The position numbers were made by a program, and so were the translations under genes. A stretch of 5,644 nucleotides of DNA, taken from positions 18,001-23,644 of the forward strand of contig DDQB01000023.1 in NCBI GenBank assembly GCA_002342505.1. The letters are read 5' to 3'. The first letter of the stretch is position 1. Every line of letters starts with the position of its first letter. This document shows, one piece after another, positions 5,575 to 5,644 of this stretch. The notes beneath the pieces are model-generated. The model made no database searches. It was given only the letters and a program-made list of their open reading frames with translations, and was not told the origin of the DNA. Origin of the DNA: Acidaminococcaceae bacterium UBA2453 (lineage in GTDB: Bacteria; Bacillota; Negativicutes; Acidaminococcales; Acidaminococcaceae).

Positions 5575-5593
5575 CTAAGGAAGCACTGATTAA
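5575..5593 (+). repeat. 19-bp repeat, right copy (inverted partner at 4335-4353)
   Basis: CTAAGGAAGCACTGATTAA is identical to the minus-strand sequence of 4335-4353. A chance 19-base match within 5.6 kb is very unlikely. This copy lies about 25 bases into the predicted transcript of the promoter at 5516-5543. Its AAGGA (5577-5581) could serve as a ribosome site for the ATG at 5594, although the 12-base spacing is long. Confidence 0.8.
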
Positions 5594-5644
5594 ATGAGTT
5601 TGTGCGATTGCCGAGGGCGTTTTGCGAATGGCAAGGAAATGGCT
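5594..5644 (+). CDS. Start of a possible short open frame, cut by the window end
   Basis: From the ATG at 5594 the frame stays open for 17 codons to the window edge (MSLCDCRGRFANGKEMA). A promoter lies upstream at 5516-5543 and AAGGA at 5577-5581. I do not recognise the protein. Seventeen open codons carry little weight, and the position directly after the 19-bp repeat means it may instead be the interior of a dispersed repeat or insertion element. Confidence 0.25.
   Translation, partial: MSLCDCRGRFANGKEMA

Overview
The window reads as Bacillota-type chromosomal DNA: moderate G+C by eye, strong AAGGAG-type ribosome sites, sigma-70-like extended -10 promoters and a glmS-class ribozyme. An amino-acid-fermenting Negativicute (Acidaminococcus-like) is a reasonable guess from overall feel, but it is not proven by the sequence. 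There are four complete protein genes that can be assigned, plus the start of a possible fifth.

Positions 1-394 hold no protein gene. They contain a strong promoter (41-68) and a leader RNA that includes a complete-looking glucosamine-6-phosphate-activated glmS self-cleaving ribozyme (about 145-296). The ribozyme has the conserved core blocks and a 10-bp P3.1 pseudoknot. Its downstream gene is not glmS (the glutamine-dependent synthase) but nagB.

Positions 395-3212 form a tight three-gene operon. It encodes NagB (glucosamine-6-phosphate deaminase), a left-handed beta-helix protein resembling only the acetyltransferase half of GlmU, and GlmM (phosphoglucosamine mutase). A terminator follows at 3228-3261. 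If NagB runs in the aminating direction, the three proteins together would make GlcN-6-P, GlcN-1-P and GlcNAc-1-P, feeding UDP-GlcNAc and cell-wall synthesis. The ribozyme would then act as product feedback. This regulatory logic does not suit a catabolic deaminase, and it is the main finding.

Positions 3284-4291, on the minus strand and convergent with the operon, encode a membrane-anchored monofunctional peptidoglycan glycosyltransferase (GT51) with a long low-complexity linker. Its promoter lies at 4365-4393.

Positions 4514-5455, on the plus strand, encode ornithine carbamoyltransferase (argF), a divergent neighbour of the GT51 gene with its own promoter. A perfect 19-bp inverted repeat (4335-4353 and 5575-5593) flanks argF and also encloses two outward-facing promoters. 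The right-hand copy leads into a possible small open frame that runs off the window.
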